The notes under the pieces were generated by a model. The model had not been told where the DNA came from and did not search any database. It saw only the letters and a list, made by a program, of their open reading frames with translations. The position numbers and the translations under genes were made by a program. From IMG/VR virus record IMGVR_UViG_3300027659_000108, positions 1 through 34,690 of that record: DNA of 34,690 nt. One strand, written 5' to 3'. Below, piece by piece: positions 20,455-26,483 of the stretch. Each line of letters starts with the position of its first letter. The first letter of the stretch is position 1. The DNA is from a virus.

Positions 20455-20771
20455 TGGAATGGAATAACTCTCATAAGAATCCGCCAGAAGTTGGGCAGAG
20501 GGTTTATTACTTTGGCCCCAATATTGGTATAGGAATTGGGTACTATTCTTACCATCCAGACCGAAAGATGGAAACATACTATTACAATGAAAATAATGAA
20601 AAGGTTGTAGATAAAGAGATAGAGATTTGCCAGCACGTTTTTACCAACCAAGCCAAACCGTGGACTTGTGACGCTTGTGACGCTCCTTTCTGGCTTCCAT
20701 ATGATGAGGAACGAGCAAAGAGTTGGTGTCCCATTATCCCAGAAGAATATACTAAGGGGTTGTATGACTAA
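20454..20771 (+). CDS. Small protein with Cys pairs (DUF551-like)
   Basis: 105 aa. The N-terminal 'NSHKNPPEVGQRVYYFGPNI' resembles DUF551-like domains. The C-terminal half carries 'WTCDACDAPFWLPYD' and a further Cys, plus H61, which could form a metal site. Function unknown. It overlaps the next gene by 8 nt. Confidence 0.68.
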   Translation: MEWNNSHKNPPEVGQRVYYFGPNIGIGIGYYSYHPDRKMETYYYNENNEKVVDKEIEICQHVFTNQAKPWTCDACDAPFWLPYDEERAKSWCPIIPEEYTKGLYD

Positions 20772-20937
20772 CGATAGAGAAAAGGCCATGATCTATATTC
20801 TGAGTTTTTTCAAAAATAGAATGGCCGCTGTAAATAAGCACAATGTAGATAAGACTAAAGAACTAATCGGTACTCATGAGATTTCACTACCTGAACTTGT
20901 TAATAAATATGTGGAGTTAGTTTTTGAAAACTCTTAG
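20764..20937 (+). CDS. Small helical protein
   Basis: 57 aa, all-helical ('REKAMIYILSFFKNRMAAVN', 'LPELVNKYVELVFENS'). ATG inside the end of the previous gene. The final codons run directly into cassette 12. No family recognised. Confidence 0.62.
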   Translation: MTNDREKAMIYILSFFKNRMAAVNKHNVDKTKELIGTHEISLPELVNKYVELVFENS

Positions 20938-21022
20938 ATGTAACTTCTTACAGCATAAGGACTTAGGAGAAATCCGGCGGGCGAAATTTGTTGTAAGTAC
21001 TTGACCGCAAAAGACTTACGTT
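20938..21022 (+). repeat. Regulatory dyad cassette, copy 12
   Basis: TGTAACTTCTTA...TAAGGACTTAGGAG, centre CCGGCGGGCG, then TTGTAAGTACTTG...AAAAGACTTACG. Confidence 0.8.
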
Positions 21023-21047
21023 CAAAAATATTTTTTAAAGACTTCTC

Positions 21048-21076
21048 TTGACATTTGCCGATAATAGAAGTATACT
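21048..21076 (+). promoter_or_regulatory. Early promoter for a short unit ending in RNA element C
   Basis: TTGACA, 17-nt spacer with TTGCCGATAATAG, TATACT. The transcript to the next promoter is only about 150 nt and has no convincing gene. Confidence 0.83.
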
Positions 21077-21170
21077 TAAATCAAGACGATAGATGAGGGC
21101 CGCTGGCAGAATGATATCAAAGAAGCCACGGTTAAATGCAAGGCCGAGTATGGCATAACCCAATCTATTT

Positions 21171-21220
21171 GTCTTGCCTAATCCTACGGATTTGGTGGTC
21201 TTGGCGATAGTCAGCGAGAA
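21171..21220 (+). ncRNA. TAGTCAG two-hairpin RNA element, copy C
   Basis: Best-formed copy: CC-T-AATCC-TAC-GGATT-T-GG hairpin, then CTTG...CGAG around GCGATAGTCAG. It lies in a promoter-driven unit with no clear protein product. A frame ending GCC TAA runs into it, as in copy B, but has no start codon. Confidence 0.65.
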
Positions 21221-21229
21221 TACGGGGTC

Positions 21230-21258
21230 TTGACAAGATCGTTTCTATAAGGTATAGT
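21230..21258 (+). promoter_or_regulatory. Promoter for a leaderless gene
   Basis: TTGACA, 17-nt spacer, TATAGT, then 6 nt and the ATG at 21265. Transcription would start at or next to the start codon. Confidence 0.78.
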
Positions 21259-21264
21259 ATAAGC

Positions 21265-21690
21265 ATGAAACAGAACAAACTACATGGCGAAGTTCGATTT
21301 CACCTGAGTAATGGCCAGCATTATATGCACTGGCAAATAAAGGTTAAGCAGGGTGGGGAAACAGTTGATGTATACTACGTTGACCCCAAAAAATATCAGT
21401 TAGAGATGCGGGGTTGTATCCTGTGGAACCGGCCGAATAAGGCTAAACAGGTATTTGAGGCTGGTGTGCATGATGTGAGTGGATGGGTGCGATGTGAAGA
21501 AGTGATGTTGAGAAAAGATTTTCATCCAGCTTTGCCTATTGACAATCTTGAAAAATTGTACTATAACCCACTGAGAGATCCGCACTGGCGACGAGAAAGC
21601 GATAGTAACGAATTCATTTGGGATGGTAGCGAGTATGCTACTCTCTTGACTAACGGTAAACAAGTTTATATTTTGGAGGAGAGAGAATGA
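21265..21690 (+). CDS. Phage hypothetical protein from a probably leaderless mRNA
   Basis: 141 aa. Beta-rich start 'GEVRFHLSNGQHYMHWQIKV', a central 'YYVDPKKYQLEMRGCILWNR' and a Trp/His-containing C-terminal half. It resembles a phage hypothetical family but no function is known. There is no Shine-Dalgarno, and the promoter position implies a leaderless transcript. It overlaps the next gene (ATGA). Confidence 0.75.
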   Translation: MKQNKLHGEVRFHLSNGQHYMHWQIKVKQGGETVDVYYVDPKKYQLEMRGCILWNRPNKAKQVFEAGVHDVSGWVRCEEVMLRKDFHPALPIDNLEKLYYNPLRDPHWRRESDSNEFIWDGSEYATLLTNGKQVYILEERE

Positions 21691-22061
21691 TTAAGGTTGA
21701 ACTGGGTGTGCGTGAGGCTCTTACCATGATTTCTAATGGTTGCAGTCTGGATATGTTTGAGAAGATTGTTTGTTCGCTGGAAGTGGCGCTGGGTGTGAAC
21801 CAGAGGCGACAGGTGACGATCACGGGCGGTATGACTCTGGACAACCGCATCCCTTGCATCAAGGCAATTCGGATGGCTACTGGCTGGGGCTTGAAGGAGA
21901 GCAAGGATTGGACCGATGGTATGGTGGGCGGCTGGAAGTATGACAGGTTCGTGCCTGCTCCCCCAAACACCAGACAGAGCATTACTCTCAAGACGCCCGA
22001 AGCGGCCGAGATGTTGCTGCGTGATCTGGTTGGGTTGGGTTGTGAGGGCTTTCTCTCTTGA
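21687..22061 (+). CDS. Protein with ribosomal L7/L12 C-terminal-like domain
   Basis: 124 aa. Residues about 50-120 follow the L7/L12 CTD pattern: 'PCIKAIRMATGWGLKESKDW' (compare K-x-x-x-I-K-x-V-R-x-x-T-G-L-G-L-K-E-A-K in L12) and 'TPEAAEMLLRDLVGLGCEG'. The L12 CTD recruits translation factors, so the phage protein could contact the translation machinery or simply use the fold for another purpose. The N-terminal 50 residues are unassigned. GAGGAGAGAGA precedes the ATG. Confidence 0.7.
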   Translation: MIKVELGVREALTMISNGCSLDMFEKIVCSLEVALGVNQRRQVTITGGMTLDNRIPCIKAIRMATGWGLKESKDWTDGMVGGWKYDRFVPAPPNTRQSITLKTPEAAEMLLRDLVGLGCEGFLS

Positions 22062-22145
22062 CCTAAAGCCTTGTCCGTAAAACACTTACGGCGAGGCGGG
22101 CCGGCCAAATTTGACGTAACTCCTTATGCTTCAATAACTTAGAAC
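22060..22145 (+). repeat. Regulatory dyad cassette, copy 13
   Basis: CCTAAAGCCTTG...AAACACTTACGGCGAG, centre GCGGGCCGGCC, then TTTGACGTAACTCCTTA...CAATAACTTAGAAC. Confidence 0.78.
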
Positions 22146-22184
22146 AAATCATGAGAATACCAAAAAATCATTCATGCAAACACC

Positions 22185-22213
22185 TTGACGATGACGATAC
22201 TATATGGTAGAAT
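22185..22213 (+). promoter_or_regulatory. Early promoter for a short leader-like unit
   Basis: TTGACG, 17-nt spacer with GACGATAC, TAGAAT. Only about 60 nt separate it from the next promoter. That stretch has a CGAAA...TTTCG hairpin (22247-22264) and no gene. Confidence 0.7.
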
Positions 22214-22273
22214 GATAGCATCACACGACAAGACGCTGGTTGAACCCGAAAACACAAAGTTTCGACCTAGCCC

Positions 22274-22302
22274 TTGACAAGTGATAATGTTGGATGTATA
22301 AT
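22274..22302 (+). promoter_or_regulatory. Promoter (gene 22346)
   Basis: TTGACA, 17-nt spacer with GTGATAATG, TATAAT. Confidence 0.82.
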
Positions 22303-22345
22303 TGGTTTACTTGGTTCGATAACACTTTTGGAAAGGTTTTTTACA

Positions 22346-22597
22346 ATGAAGAAGTTTAGCTTTGTGGTTGATGTGGTTGCGGATGAGCTTGATCGTGACG
22401 GCGTTGTGGATTCGATTCGTTCTTGCCTGAGCGATAGCCTCCCTGGCGATGTTCATGCGAATGTCAAGGCTGGCGAGGTCAAGGCTTTTTCGGAGCAGGG
22501 TTATAAGGTCTGGCGTGCTAGGGTCACGGGCGTGACTGCGGAGCAGGCCGGTGATGCCCACTCTGGTAAGGTTGAGAAGGAAACCGTCGAGGCTTGA
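22346..22597 (+). CDS. Small charged hypothetical protein
   Basis: 83 aa. GAAAGG lies 11 nt upstream. Pattern: strand 'KFSFVVDVVADELDRDGVVD', helix 'SIRSCLSDSLPGDV', strands 'NVKAGEVKAFSEQGYKVWRA' and 'RVTGV', a compact alpha/beta layout. Not recognised. GC-richer codons than most neighbours. Confidence 0.68.
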   Translation: MKKFSFVVDVVADELDRDGVVDSIRSCLSDSLPGDVHANVKAGEVKAFSEQGYKVWRARVTGVTAEQAGDAHSGKVEKETVEA

Positions 22598-22599
22598 TC

Positions 22600-22627
22600 T
22601 TGACAAACTGGACTATGCCAGTATAAA
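22600..22627 (+). promoter_or_regulatory. Promoter of the 22634 structured RNA
   Basis: TTGACA, 16-nt spacer, TATAAA. It overlaps the region just after the 22346 gene stop. Confidence 0.78.
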
Positions 22628-22633
22628 TAGATT

Positions 22634-22815
22634 TTAGGCATAGTGCGGCGGGATTCGTCCCGCGTAATGATGTGGGCTCAGACCCACCTAGCAGAGTCTA
22701 ACCAACTAATAACCGGCGTGGTTGCCGGGAAGGGGTCTGCTGCTAGTAATATAACGATGGTAAAGTGATCCCACCATCAAACCGTATAGCCTCTATGGGA
22801 CGCCATAGGGGCTTG
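22634..22815 (+). ncRNA. Candidate structured non-coding RNA (about 180 nt)
   Basis: There is no frame, but dense hairpins: GCGGGA-TTCG-TCCCGC (22648-22663), GTGGG...CCCAC (22672-22687), a closing stem CTAGCAG (22688-22694) with CTGCTAG (22740-22746) that encloses CCGGC...GCCGG (22713-22728), GATGGT...ACCATC (22756-22778) and a 10-bp GCCTCT...AGGGGC stem (22789-22812). It starts at a strong promoter and ends just before the tRNA-Arg promoter. I recognise no known family; it is not 6S, tmRNA or RNase P by any motif I can see. Confidence 0.65.
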
Positions 22816-22840
22816 CGGCATTGAGTGGATATGGTATAAT
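22813..22840 (+). promoter_or_regulatory. Promoter for the Arg-Asp tRNA pair
   Basis: TTGCGG, 16-nt spacer, TATAAT, 9 nt before the tRNA. A TTGAGT closer in is a poorer fit for spacing. Confidence 0.6.
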
Positions 22841-22849
22841 AGATGGCAC

Positions 22850-22921
22850 GGCCCCATAGTTAAATGGATATAATAAGTGACTTCTAATCTCTAGTTGCAG
22901 GTTCGATTCCTGCTGGGGCTA
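22850..22921 (+). tRNA. tRNA-Arg (TCT)
   Basis: Acceptor GGCCCCA/TGGGGCT with a G-U first pair, T8-A9-G10, anticodon loop CTTCTAA, T-arm GCAGG-TTCGATT-CCTGC. Anticodon TCT reads AGA. One T-T mismatch in the anticodon stem. No CCA encoded. Confidence 0.88.
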
Positions 22922-22926
22922 TTGTT

Positions 22927-23000
22927 GGGGGCGTAGATCAATTGGTTAGATCGCTAGCTTGTCACGCTAGAGGTTGCGGGTTCGAGTCCCGTCGCTCTCG
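22927..23000 (+). tRNA. tRNA-Asp (GTC)
   Basis: Acceptor GGGGGCG/CGCTCTC (two G-U pairs), anticodon stem CTAGC/GCTAG around TTGTCAC, T-loop TTCGAGT. 5 nt after tRNA-Arg. No CCA encoded. Confidence 0.92.
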
Positions 23001-23083
23001 CTAAGTTGTTGGCATATAAAGACTTAGATCAAATCCGGGCGGCCCCGTTTGACGTAAGTCCTTATGCCACAAGCCTTTGCATC
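23001..23083 (+). repeat. Regulatory dyad cassette, copy 14
   Basis: CTAAGTTGTTG...AAAGACTTAGATC, centre CCGGGCGGCCCCG, then TTTGACGTAAGTCCTTA...AAGCCTTTGCATC and AAAAAATAATTTCTTC. It starts directly after tRNA-Asp. Confidence 0.8.
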
Positions 23084-23110
23084 AAAAAATAATTTCTTCA
23101 AGAATTGGTC

Positions 23111-23138
23111 TTGACTAGCCGATAATATAGTGTAGAAT
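23111..23138 (+). promoter_or_regulatory. Early promoter (gene 23158)
   Basis: TTGACT, 16-nt spacer with AGCCGATAATATAG, TAGAAT. Confidence 0.82.
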
Positions 23139-23157
23139 CGGTAGACAAGGGAGAATA

Positions 23158-23871
23158 ATGATGAAAACTGCAAATGGTAATGATAAGTTGGGTAAGGAAA
23201 ATTGTATTGTGGTTTCGCGTCCGGTTGGTGATAGTTGTCCGTCCGATTGTGATTTTCTCGGTAACGGATGCTATGCAGAAGATTTGGAAAATATCTATCC
23301 CGGTGTTCGTCCTGCCGGTATGCAAAATCTTGTTACAGAAAAGAATCGTATTCGCTCCATGCTGGTGGATGCCGTCAAGAAAAATAAAGATGTTCGCTGG
23401 CATGAGCGTGGCGACTTTTTCAAGTATGGTGAACTTGACAATGAATATGTTGATAATGTATTGTGGGCTTGTGAGAATATTCTTGCCAGTGGTGGTAGTC
23501 TGCCGACCATGTGGGCTTATACCCATATTTATGATACCAGATTGTCTATGGAACTTGGCAAGTATATCAATATGTATGCTAGTATCCATGATGGTGAAGA
23601 TATGAAACAGGCTAAGGCTGCTGGTTTCAAACTGTTCGCATGGTGTGATAGTGATACTAAAATTGCCCCTAAGCGTCCGCGTGGTAAGAATAAGGTTGCA
23701 GCATGGCGATCAGCACTGCCGAAACTGGTTGTGCTGGAAGGTGAAAAGTTTGTCACTTGCCCGGAAATTCGTCGTGGTCGTGGAGTTGTCACTTGCACAA
23801 AAACCAAAAATAGCGTACACTGTGACTTGTGCGTTCGTGGTTTGGCTAATGTATTGTTTCCTGCTCATTGA
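23158..23871 (+). CDS. Cys-rich conserved phage protein (DUF7227-like)
   Basis: 237 aa. N-terminal 'SRPVGDSCPSDCDFLGNGCYAE' region has C-x3-C-x6-C. A central 'WHERGDFFKYGELD' motif and a C-terminal group 'TCTKTKNSVHCDLCVRG' add four more Cys. This matches a phage/actinophage protein family I recall as DUF7227, of unknown function. The clustered cysteines suggest Zn or Fe-S binding. GGGAGAATA precedes the ATG pair at the start. It heads a five-gene unit of overlapping frames. Confidence 0.75.
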   Translation: MMKTANGNDKLGKENCIVVSRPVGDSCPSDCDFLGNGCYAEDLENIYPGVRPAGMQNLVTEKNRIRSMLVDAVKKNKDVRWHERGDFFKYGELDNEYVDNVLWACENILASGGSLPTMWAYTHIYDTRLSMELGKYINMYASIHDGEDMKQAKAAGFKLFAWCDSDTKIAPKRPRGKNKVAAWRSALPKLVVLEGEKFVTCPEIRRGRGVVTCTKTKNSVHCDLCVRGLANVLFPAH

Positions 23872-23879
23872 GGATTACT

Positions 23880-24059
23880 ATGGAAAACTGGAAAACTATC
23901 AATGATAAGAAGATTAGACATCGTTGGGAATGTCCAGAGTGTGATAACTATGCTTATGTAGAACCTTCGTATTATTCCGAAATGGGAGAACCAGTATGTA
24001 CCGATTGTGAATGGGATGATACTATGGAATATATTAGAACGGAGATAAACAATGGCTAA
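23880..24059 (+). CDS. Small zinc-ribbon protein
   Basis: 59 aa. Two C-x2-C knuckles 'WECPECDN' and 'PVCTDCEWD' separated by 20 residues form a classic zinc ribbon. Acidic C-terminus. GAGGATTACT before the ATG. It overlaps the next gene by 8 nt. Likely binds nucleic acid or a partner protein. Confidence 0.75.
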   Translation: MENWKTINDKKIRHRWECPECDNYAYVEPSYYSEMGEPVCTDCEWDDTMEYIRTEINNG

Positions 24060-24570
24060 TATATATTTGGGTTTGTATGATGATGAGGGAAGTAAAAATG
24101 CTTTCTATATTATCAAAGACAGAAAGATAGATCGTAAACGTGTAGGTTTCAAAGAGTTCGGATCTAAAGAGGAAGCAGATTTTGCTCATAAAGTTCAAAG
24201 TATTCTGGCAGAGCAAGACTTGGCTCCGCGTGTGTACGGTCAAGTTGGCAGAATTCGCCGAAATAGTAATCAAGGATTGACAGAGTATGGTTATTTGACA
24301 GAAGTTGCTAGATTGATGTCACAGTGTAATGACGAGTATTGTGACGGAGAATGTTTTGAGGGTGGTTGCCGTAACTGTACTATCATTGGGGAAATACTTT
24401 GGGAATTAGATAATTGTGGACTAGACTACTCCGATCATCATAGAGGGAACTTTGGATACGTTAGAAGAAACGGAGCATGGGTTCCGGTTGTGATAGATGT
24501 TGGGGTTGAGAGTTTTAGTGATTGGGATAAAGATATTTATGGACAGTTTGAATATGAATATGCCTACTAA
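24052..24570 (+). CDS. Reduced protein-kinase-like protein with Cys cluster
   Basis: 172 aa. 'DYSDHHRGNFGYVRRNG' and 'VPVVIDVGVESF' resemble a kinase/aminoglycoside-phosphotransferase catalytic loop (H-x-x-N, N133) and metal-binding D-x-G (D149), on a much shorter scaffold than a full kinase. A Cys cluster (C92, C97, C101, C106, C109) sits in the middle. A catalytic role is uncertain; a pseudokinase or metal-stabilised fold is equally possible. Confidence 0.65.
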   Translation: MANIYLGLYDDEGSKNAFYIIKDRKIDRKRVGFKEFGSKEEADFAHKVQSILAEQDLAPRVYGQVGRIRRNSNQGLTEYGYLTEVARLMSQCNDEYCDGECFEGGCRNCTIIGEILWELDNCGLDYSDHHRGNFGYVRRNGAWVPVVIDVGVESFSDWDKDIYGQFEYEYAY

Positions 24571-24581
24571 GGAATTGAAAA

Positions 24582-24827
24582 ATGTCTAAATATTATATCA
24601 AGTGCGGTACTCTGGAACTAATTTACTCTACAGATAAAAGTTCTGTTGAAGCGGCGGTTACAAGTTTGTTTGAGAGTAATAAGTATGATACATTAGATGA
24701 ATACTTCTATATTGATGAGCGTGGCTTTAGAGACTATCTAACTGCTGATAAGCAAACGGAAGTTTTGAAACTGAACGTAATCGCAAAGATGGGTGGATGG
24801 ACCCTAGGTAACGATAAAGATGATTGA
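24582..24827 (+). CDS. Small conserved phage protein
   Basis: 81 aa. AAGGAATTG before the ATG. 'KYYIKCGTLELIYSTDKSSV' and 'LDEYFYIDERGFRDY' form an alpha/beta pattern I have seen in small phage proteins of unknown role. It overlaps the glycosylase gene by 8 nt. Confidence 0.7.
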   Translation: MSKYYIKCGTLELIYSTDKSSVEAAVTSLFESNKYDTLDEYFYIDERGFRDYLTADKQTEVLKLNVIAKMGGWTLGNDKDD

Positions 24828-25389
24828 TCCAAAACGCATTACTAACTTTGATCGTACAGATAGTGAGCTAGAAACTTTCTGGCTATTCTGTATCATGGTT
24901 GCTGGTAAAAACTCTGATACGGTTAGCAGAACGATTAGTAAAATCTTTCATACTACAGACAACCCGTTCGATGTTTTGAGAGAATTGGGAGAGATTGGCA
25001 TACACAATATGTTGGTTGCTAATCGTGTAGGACAGTACAATAGAATCTCTAAGGCTTTTAATCAGAGTTTGAGTGTTGATCTTCGGCACTGTAATATTGA
25101 GGATCTATTATCTATTTATGGGGTTGGTCCAAAAACTGCCAGATTCTTTCTGCTACATACTCGTAGAGATTGTACATACGCTGTTTTAGATACTCATATT
25201 CTAAAGTGGATCAAAAACCATGGTATAGAAGATGCTCCATCATCAACTCCGCAAAATCCTAAAACATACTCTTATTACGAAAGAATATTTCATAAGCTAG
25301 CATCTAGTTATTTTCCCAACATGACGATGGCGGATGTCGATTTATTGATATGGACAGAGCAGAGCGGTAGATTAGACGAAAATAATTAA
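24820..25389 (+). CDS. HhH-GPD DNA glycosylase / endonuclease III-like
   Basis: 189 aa. The helix-hairpin-helix 'LLSIYGVGPKTARFF' (about 97-110) and the catalytic Asp in 'YAVLDTHILKWI' (D124) are the two hallmarks of the HhH-GPD superfamily. A Lys (K105) is present at the bifunctional lyase position. No C-terminal 4Fe-4S Cys cluster is seen, unlike bacterial Nth. It should excise a modified base; substrate unknown. It could protect or edit phage DNA, or attack host DNA with modified bases. Confidence 0.8.
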   Translation: MIDPKRITNFDRTDSELETFWLFCIMVAGKNSDTVSRTISKIFHTTDNPFDVLRELGEIGIHNMLVANRVGQYNRISKAFNQSLSVDLRHCNIEDLLSIYGVGPKTARFFLLHTRRDCTYAVLDTHILKWIKNHGIEDAPSSTPQNPKTYSYYERIFHKLASSYFPNMTMADVDLLIWTEQSGRLDENN

Positions 25390-25394
25390 GACTA

Positions 25395-25479
25395 ACCGCA
25401 AACCCTTACTGCATAAGCACTTAGGGCGAGCGGGGCCGGGCAAATTTGTCGTAAGTGCAATAGCATCAACCACTTAGGA
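25395..25479 (+). repeat. Regulatory dyad cassette, copy 15
   Basis: CGCAAACCCTTA-CTGCA-TAAGCACTTAGGGCGAG, centre CGGGGCCGGG, then TTTGTCGTAAGTGCAATA...CAACCACTTAGG. Confidence 0.8.
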
Positions 25480-25495
25480 TTTTTTAAAGAAAAGG

Positions 25496-25524
25496 TTGAC
25501 AAGTGCCGATAACTATGATATGAT
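25496..25524 (+). promoter_or_regulatory. Early promoter (gene 25547)
   Basis: TTGACA, 17-nt spacer with GTGCCGATAAC, TATGAT. Confidence 0.78.
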
Positions 25525-25546
25525 TAAACGGAAAGGATGGGACAGC

Positions 25547-25903
25547 GTGATCCAATGGATTGGTGTGCTAATTGCTCTGTTAGGTTTGGCATATACTGGC
25601 GTTAAAGATTATCAAAAAGGTGATTTAAAAATTCCAAAAATACCATCTAGACAAAAGATTGTGTATCCTATACAATACTGTCTAATGGCTTATGATCCTA
25701 ACATAGACAAAGTTTTTTATTTACACGACAATGGAATATGGCATGACTATGCACCACCTCAACGACGATATTCGCCCACGACGCAATCACAACAAAATCA
25801 AGGTCAAGGTCAAGAAGCCTTGGGAGTTGTCAACGGGACACAAGGAACATCGGGATACCGTTATGGACAATCGCCCCAAGCGACTGCGAACCCGATCCGC
25901 TGA
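25547..25903 (+). CDS. Membrane-anchored hypothetical protein, overlapped at its 3' end
   Basis: 118 aa, starting at GTG because earlier in-frame codons lie within the promoter; AAAGGA lies 9 nt upstream. N-terminal transmembrane segment ('WIGVLIALLGLAYTGV'), a conserved-looking 'NIDKVFYLHDNGIWHDYAPP' and a low-complexity Gln/Gly/Thr tail. The tail is encoded by the same DNA as the next gene in another frame. Confidence 0.62.
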   Translation: MIQWIGVLIALLGLAYTGVKDYQKGDLKIPKIPSRQKIVYPIQYCLMAYDPNIDKVFYLHDNGIWHDYAPPQRRYSPTTQSQQNQGQGQEALGVVNGTQGTSGYRYGQSPQATANPIR

Positions 25904-25937
25904 AAAGCGTCGGGCTTGCGAGGATTATCACTATTGA
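25731..25937 (+). CDS. Small basic protein in an overlapping frame
   Basis: 68 aa, strongly basic: 'KVKVKKPWELSTGHKEHRDT' and 'DNRPKRLRTRSAEKRRAC'. I recognise the 'PWELSTGH...DNRPKRLRTR' string as a recurring small phage protein. It shares 173 nt with the end of the 25547 gene in a different frame, whose product there is low-complexity. This suggests overprinting. Start could be 25731, 25743 or 25749; no clear ribosome-binding site. Confidence 0.6.
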   Translation: MEYGMTMHHLNDDIRPRRNHNKIKVKVKKPWELSTGHKEHRDTVMDNRPKRLRTRSAEKRRACEDYHY

Positions 25938-25953
25938 TTATAATAGGTAGATT

Positions 25954-26024
25954 GCCCGCATAGTATAATGGTAATACAGTTGATTTGTAATCATCTAATA
26001 CTAGTTCGATTCTAGTTGTGGGCT
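25954..26024 (+). tRNA. tRNA-Thr (TGT)
   Basis: Acceptor GCCCGCA/TGTGGGC, anticodon loop TTTGTAA, T-loop TTCGATT. Starts 16 nt after the 25731 gene stop. First of five nearly contiguous tRNAs. No CCA. Confidence 0.9.
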
Positions 26025-26025
26025 C

Positions 26026-26096
26026 TCCGGGATGGTGTAACAGTAGCACAGAACACTTTGGATGTTCTTGTCTAGGGGCGGAACCTAGTCCCGGAA
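26026..26096 (+). tRNA. tRNA-Gln (TTG) with non-canonical T-loop
   Basis: Acceptor TCCGGGA/TCCCGGA, anticodon loop CTTTGGA, T-stem CTAGG/CCTAG. The T-loop is GGCGGAA where TTCRANY is expected, and the D-loop (between GTG and CAC) lacks the usual GG pair. The elbow contact G18/G19 with positions 55/56 cannot form normally. Confidence 0.8.
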
Positions 26097-26100
26097 TTTT

Positions 26101-26172
26101 ACGAAGGTAGCATAATGGTAGTGCCGCAAACTGTTAATTTGCTCTGTGTAGGTTCGACTCCTACCCTTCGTG
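26101..26172 (+). tRNA. tRNA-Asn (GTT)
   Basis: Acceptor ACGAAGG/CCTTCGT, anticodon stem GCAAA/TTTGC around CTGTTAA, T-loop TTCGACT. No CCA. Confidence 0.92.
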
Positions 26173-26175
26173 CTT

Positions 26176-26260
26176 GGCTGGATGGCAGAGTGGTCTAATG
26201 CACCGGTTTACTAAACCGACGAGGAGAAATCCTCCACAAGTTCGAATCTTGTTCCAGCCG
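26176..26260 (+). tRNA. tRNA-Ser with ACT anticodon
   Basis: Class II tRNA with long variable arm GAGGA-GAAA-TCCTC, acceptor GGCTGGA/TCCAGCC, T-loop TTCGAAT. The anticodon loop reads TTACTAA, giving ACT (codon AGU). The stem has one C-A mismatch at the base. An A34 tRNA-Ser(ACT) is rare; GCT is the usual isoacceptor. Confidence 0.82.
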
Positions 26261-26264
26261 CTTA

Positions 26265-26346
26265 GGTAGATTACTCAAGCGGACAACGAGGGCAGACTGT
26301 AAATCTGCTGGCATTGCCTTCGCTGGTTCGAATCCAGCATCTACCA
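26265..26346 (+). tRNA. tRNA-Tyr (GTA)
   Basis: Acceptor GGTAGAT/ATCTACC, anticodon stem GCAGA/TCTGC around CTGTAAA, long variable arm, T-loop TTCGAAT. Cassette 16 begins at the next base. Confidence 0.92.
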
Positions 26347-26428
26347 CTAAGTTGTTGATATTAAAAGACTTAGAGAAAATTTGGCGGGCCGAGTTCGACG
26401 TAAGTGCTTGCGGGATAACAACTTAGAA
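26347..26428 (+). repeat. Regulatory dyad cassette, copy 16
   Basis: CTAAGTTGTTG...AAAAGACTTAGAG, centre TTGGCGGGCC, then TTCGACGTAAGTGCTTG...AACAACTTAGAA. Its first arm is near-identical to copy 14, which also follows a tRNA. Confidence 0.78.
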
Positions 26429-26445
26429 TTTTCTAAAGATGGTGC

Positions 26446-26474
26446 TTGACTCTTGCCGATAAGTAGAGTATAAT
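26446..26474 (+). promoter_or_regulatory. Early promoter (tRNA-Ile)
   Basis: TTGACT, 17-nt spacer with TTGCCGATAAG, TATAAT, 9 nt before the tRNA. Confidence 0.82.
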
Positions 26475-26483
26475 GTTATGAAC

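Noticed and set aside
21092-21148. 18-codon ATG frame, and a longer start-less frame ending GCC TAA in RNA element C.
   Set aside because: The ATG frame has no ribosome-binding site; the longer frame has no start codon. The frame may be a remnant of a gene like that at 17918.
22634-22815. 6S RNA, tmRNA or RNase P RNA.
   Set aside because: No long central bubble (6S), no tRNA-like ends or tag frame (tmRNA), and no conserved RNase P core motif seen.
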